NCBI RefSeq assembly: GCF_004343305.1
Contig: NZ_SMAF01000003.1
Location: 124,001-188,000, forward strand
From: Pseudofulvimonas gallinarii
Lineage (GTDB): Bacteria > Pseudomonadota > Gammaproteobacteria > Xanthomonadales > UBA2363
Direction: 5' to 3'
Length of the DNA: 64,000 nucleotides
The position numbers and the translations under genes are program-made. Positions 63,014 to 64,000 of this stretch are shown in pieces (position 1 is the first letter of the stretch; every line of letters begins with the position of its first letter). Under the pieces are notes generated by a model. It was not told the origin of the DNA and made no database searches. It saw only the letters and a list, made by a program, of their open reading frames with translations.

Positions 63014-64000
63014 CTACGCCGGCACGGAATGGTCTTGAGGCGGCTGGCAGTTGGCGAGGAACTGCGACAGCGCCGCGATCACCGCCTGCCTGTCGTGTCC
63101 GCCGTCGCCATGGTCGAGCAGGTGCTGGCCGATCCGTTCCCGCAATGCCGGTTGCGTGGCCAGGGCGACGGCGGTGGTGACATAGCCGTCCACGTCGTTC
63201 GCGACCAGTTCGGGCAGGCCGGCGTGGCGTAACAGGCAGGCGGTCTGCCGGGTGCGCATGGTCTGGCCGGTCAGTGTGACGGTGGGAATGCCGCGCCGGA
63301 GCAGGTCGATGGCGCTCATGCCGCCGGACCAGCCGATGGCGTCGAGATTGACCGCGCAACCGTCGGCCAGCGCCAGAAATTCGGCGAGCGGTCGGTAACC
63401 ATGCAGCACCACGCGGGTGTCCGGATCCACGCCGTGCTCCAGCAGGCGCGGCCGCATGCGTGCCAGCAGCCACTGGCGCACGCTTTCGTCCTGATGCGGG
63501 ATCAGGTGCAGGCGCGTGCCCGGCACCTGCGCCAGGATGCGGGCGAACACCTCGTCCTGTTCGGGCATCAGCTTGTAGATGCTTTGCGCGCACAGCAGGT
63601 CGGTCGCCTCGCGCCGGTCGGTCGCCACCGTTTGCGCGCCGGTGTCGATGGGGTCCAGGCCGTGGCCGAAACCGGGCAGGCGGACCAGCCTCTCCGTGTA
63701 GTGGTCCTGCGCATTTGCCGGTTCGAATGCGTCCGGGCTGAGTGCGTAGTCGATCGTCGGCAGGCCAGAGGTAACCGGGTGGCCCCACAATGAGCACTGC
63801 ACCGGTGCCAGGCGCAGTGCCGCCAGTCCCTGGGCGAAGGGGTGCATGCCCAGGTCGAGATAGACGATCACGTCGGGCGCCAGCGTCCGGATCAGCGTTC
63901 GCCAGGCGCTGGCATTGCGCGGTCCATGAAACGTCCCCGTCGCCCGGGCGCGTGCGGTCATCGCGTCGTCGTCGCTGCCGAAGTGGGCGATGTGCAGGTC
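63014..64000 (-). CDS. OGT/SPINDLY-like (GT41) glycosyltransferase, C-terminal part (partial)
   Basis: An open frame crosses the right edge; the visible 328 residues end at the stop at 63014. They match the catalytic C-terminal part of GT41 O-GlcNAc transferase-like proteins: [60 protein letters not shown] and [18 protein letters not shown]. These proteins usually carry N-terminal TPR repeats, which would lie beyond the window. Bacterial members glycosylate proteins or surface components. The upstream part is missing, so the substrate is unknown. Confidence 0.8.
   Translation of the reverse strand, partial: DLHIAHFGSDDDAMTARARATGTFHGPRNASAWRTLIRTLAPDVIVYLDLGMHPFAQGLAALRLAPVQCSLWGHPVTSGLPTIDYALSPDAFEPANAQDHYTERLVRLPGFGHGLDPIDTGAQTVATDRREATDLLCAQSIYKLMPEQDEVFARILAQVPGTRLHLIPHQDESVRQWLLARMRPRLLEHGVDPDTRVVLHGYRPLAEFLALADGCAVNLDAIGWSGGMSAIDLLRRGIPTVTLTGQTMRTRQTACLLRHAGLPELVANDVDGYVTTAVALATQPALRERIGQHLLDHGDGGHDRQAVIAALSQFLANCQPPQDHSVPA

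Overview
The window is GC-rich, densely packed DNA from a gammaproteobacterium. It is most likely a member of the Xanthomonadales/Lysobacterales (Xanthomonas-Lysobacter-Wenzhouxiangella side). The pointers are a complete type II secretion operon of the Xanthomonas xps layout (E-F-G-[I-H]-J-K-L-M-N-D, with an XpsN-like protein in place of GspC), an otsB-GH15-otsA trehalose operon, divergent lptFG / pepA-holC, a split B12-dependent ribonucleotide reductase (nrdJa/nrdJb), and a LytS/LytTR pair. I saw no rRNA, tRNA, CRISPR array, prophage or transposase gene.

Layout. 0-7 kb: a partial gene, a COG1233-type FAD oxidoreductase, an ECF sigma factor, ubiJ-ubiB (quinone synthesis), and an exported degenerate alpha/beta-hydrolase with two C-terminal repeat domains. 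7-13 kb: a periplasmic Do protease diverging from nrdJa, which is followed by a histone-H1-like gene and nrdJb; a pair of NrdR-like boxes precedes nrdJa. 13-16.5 kb: a TLC/MFS-like carrier and a two-component system. 16.5-20.5 kb: otsB-GH15-otsA. 20.6-25.8 kb: lptF-lptG diverging from pepA-holC, then a yeast-type cytosine deaminase and an RDD membrane protein. 25.9-27.8 kb: xerD and dsbC, closed by a strong terminator. 28-32.3 kb: two paralogous exported repeat-domain proteins, the first split by a frameshift exactly at three tandem copies of an 8-bp unit. 32.4-48.2 kb: purL, a small membrane protein and eleven T2SS genes in one tightly coupled series. 48.3-54 kb: a lipoprotein and four exported proteins, including a parvulin; part of this looks visibly lower in GC. 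54-61 kb: a MITE-like element, then an O-antigen-type ABC exporter (wzm-wzt) with methyltransferase and glycosyltransferases. 61-64 kb: REP-like palindromes, ettA, and the 3' part of an OGT-like glycosyltransferase gene.

How it fits together. Much of the window builds or serves the envelope: LPS transport (LptFG), O-polysaccharide export and tailoring, periplasmic folding and quality control (DsbC, Do protease, parvulin), the T2SS, and several exported proteins of unknown role that could be T2SS substrates or surface components.

The most unusual items are: a repeat domain I cannot name, present in six copies in three exported proteins; a possible on/off 8-bp tandem repeat in one of them; a histone-H1-like gene lodged between the two halves of nrdJ; a hydrolase that seems to have lost its nucleophile; and a glycosyltransferase with a PqqD-like N-terminal domain.
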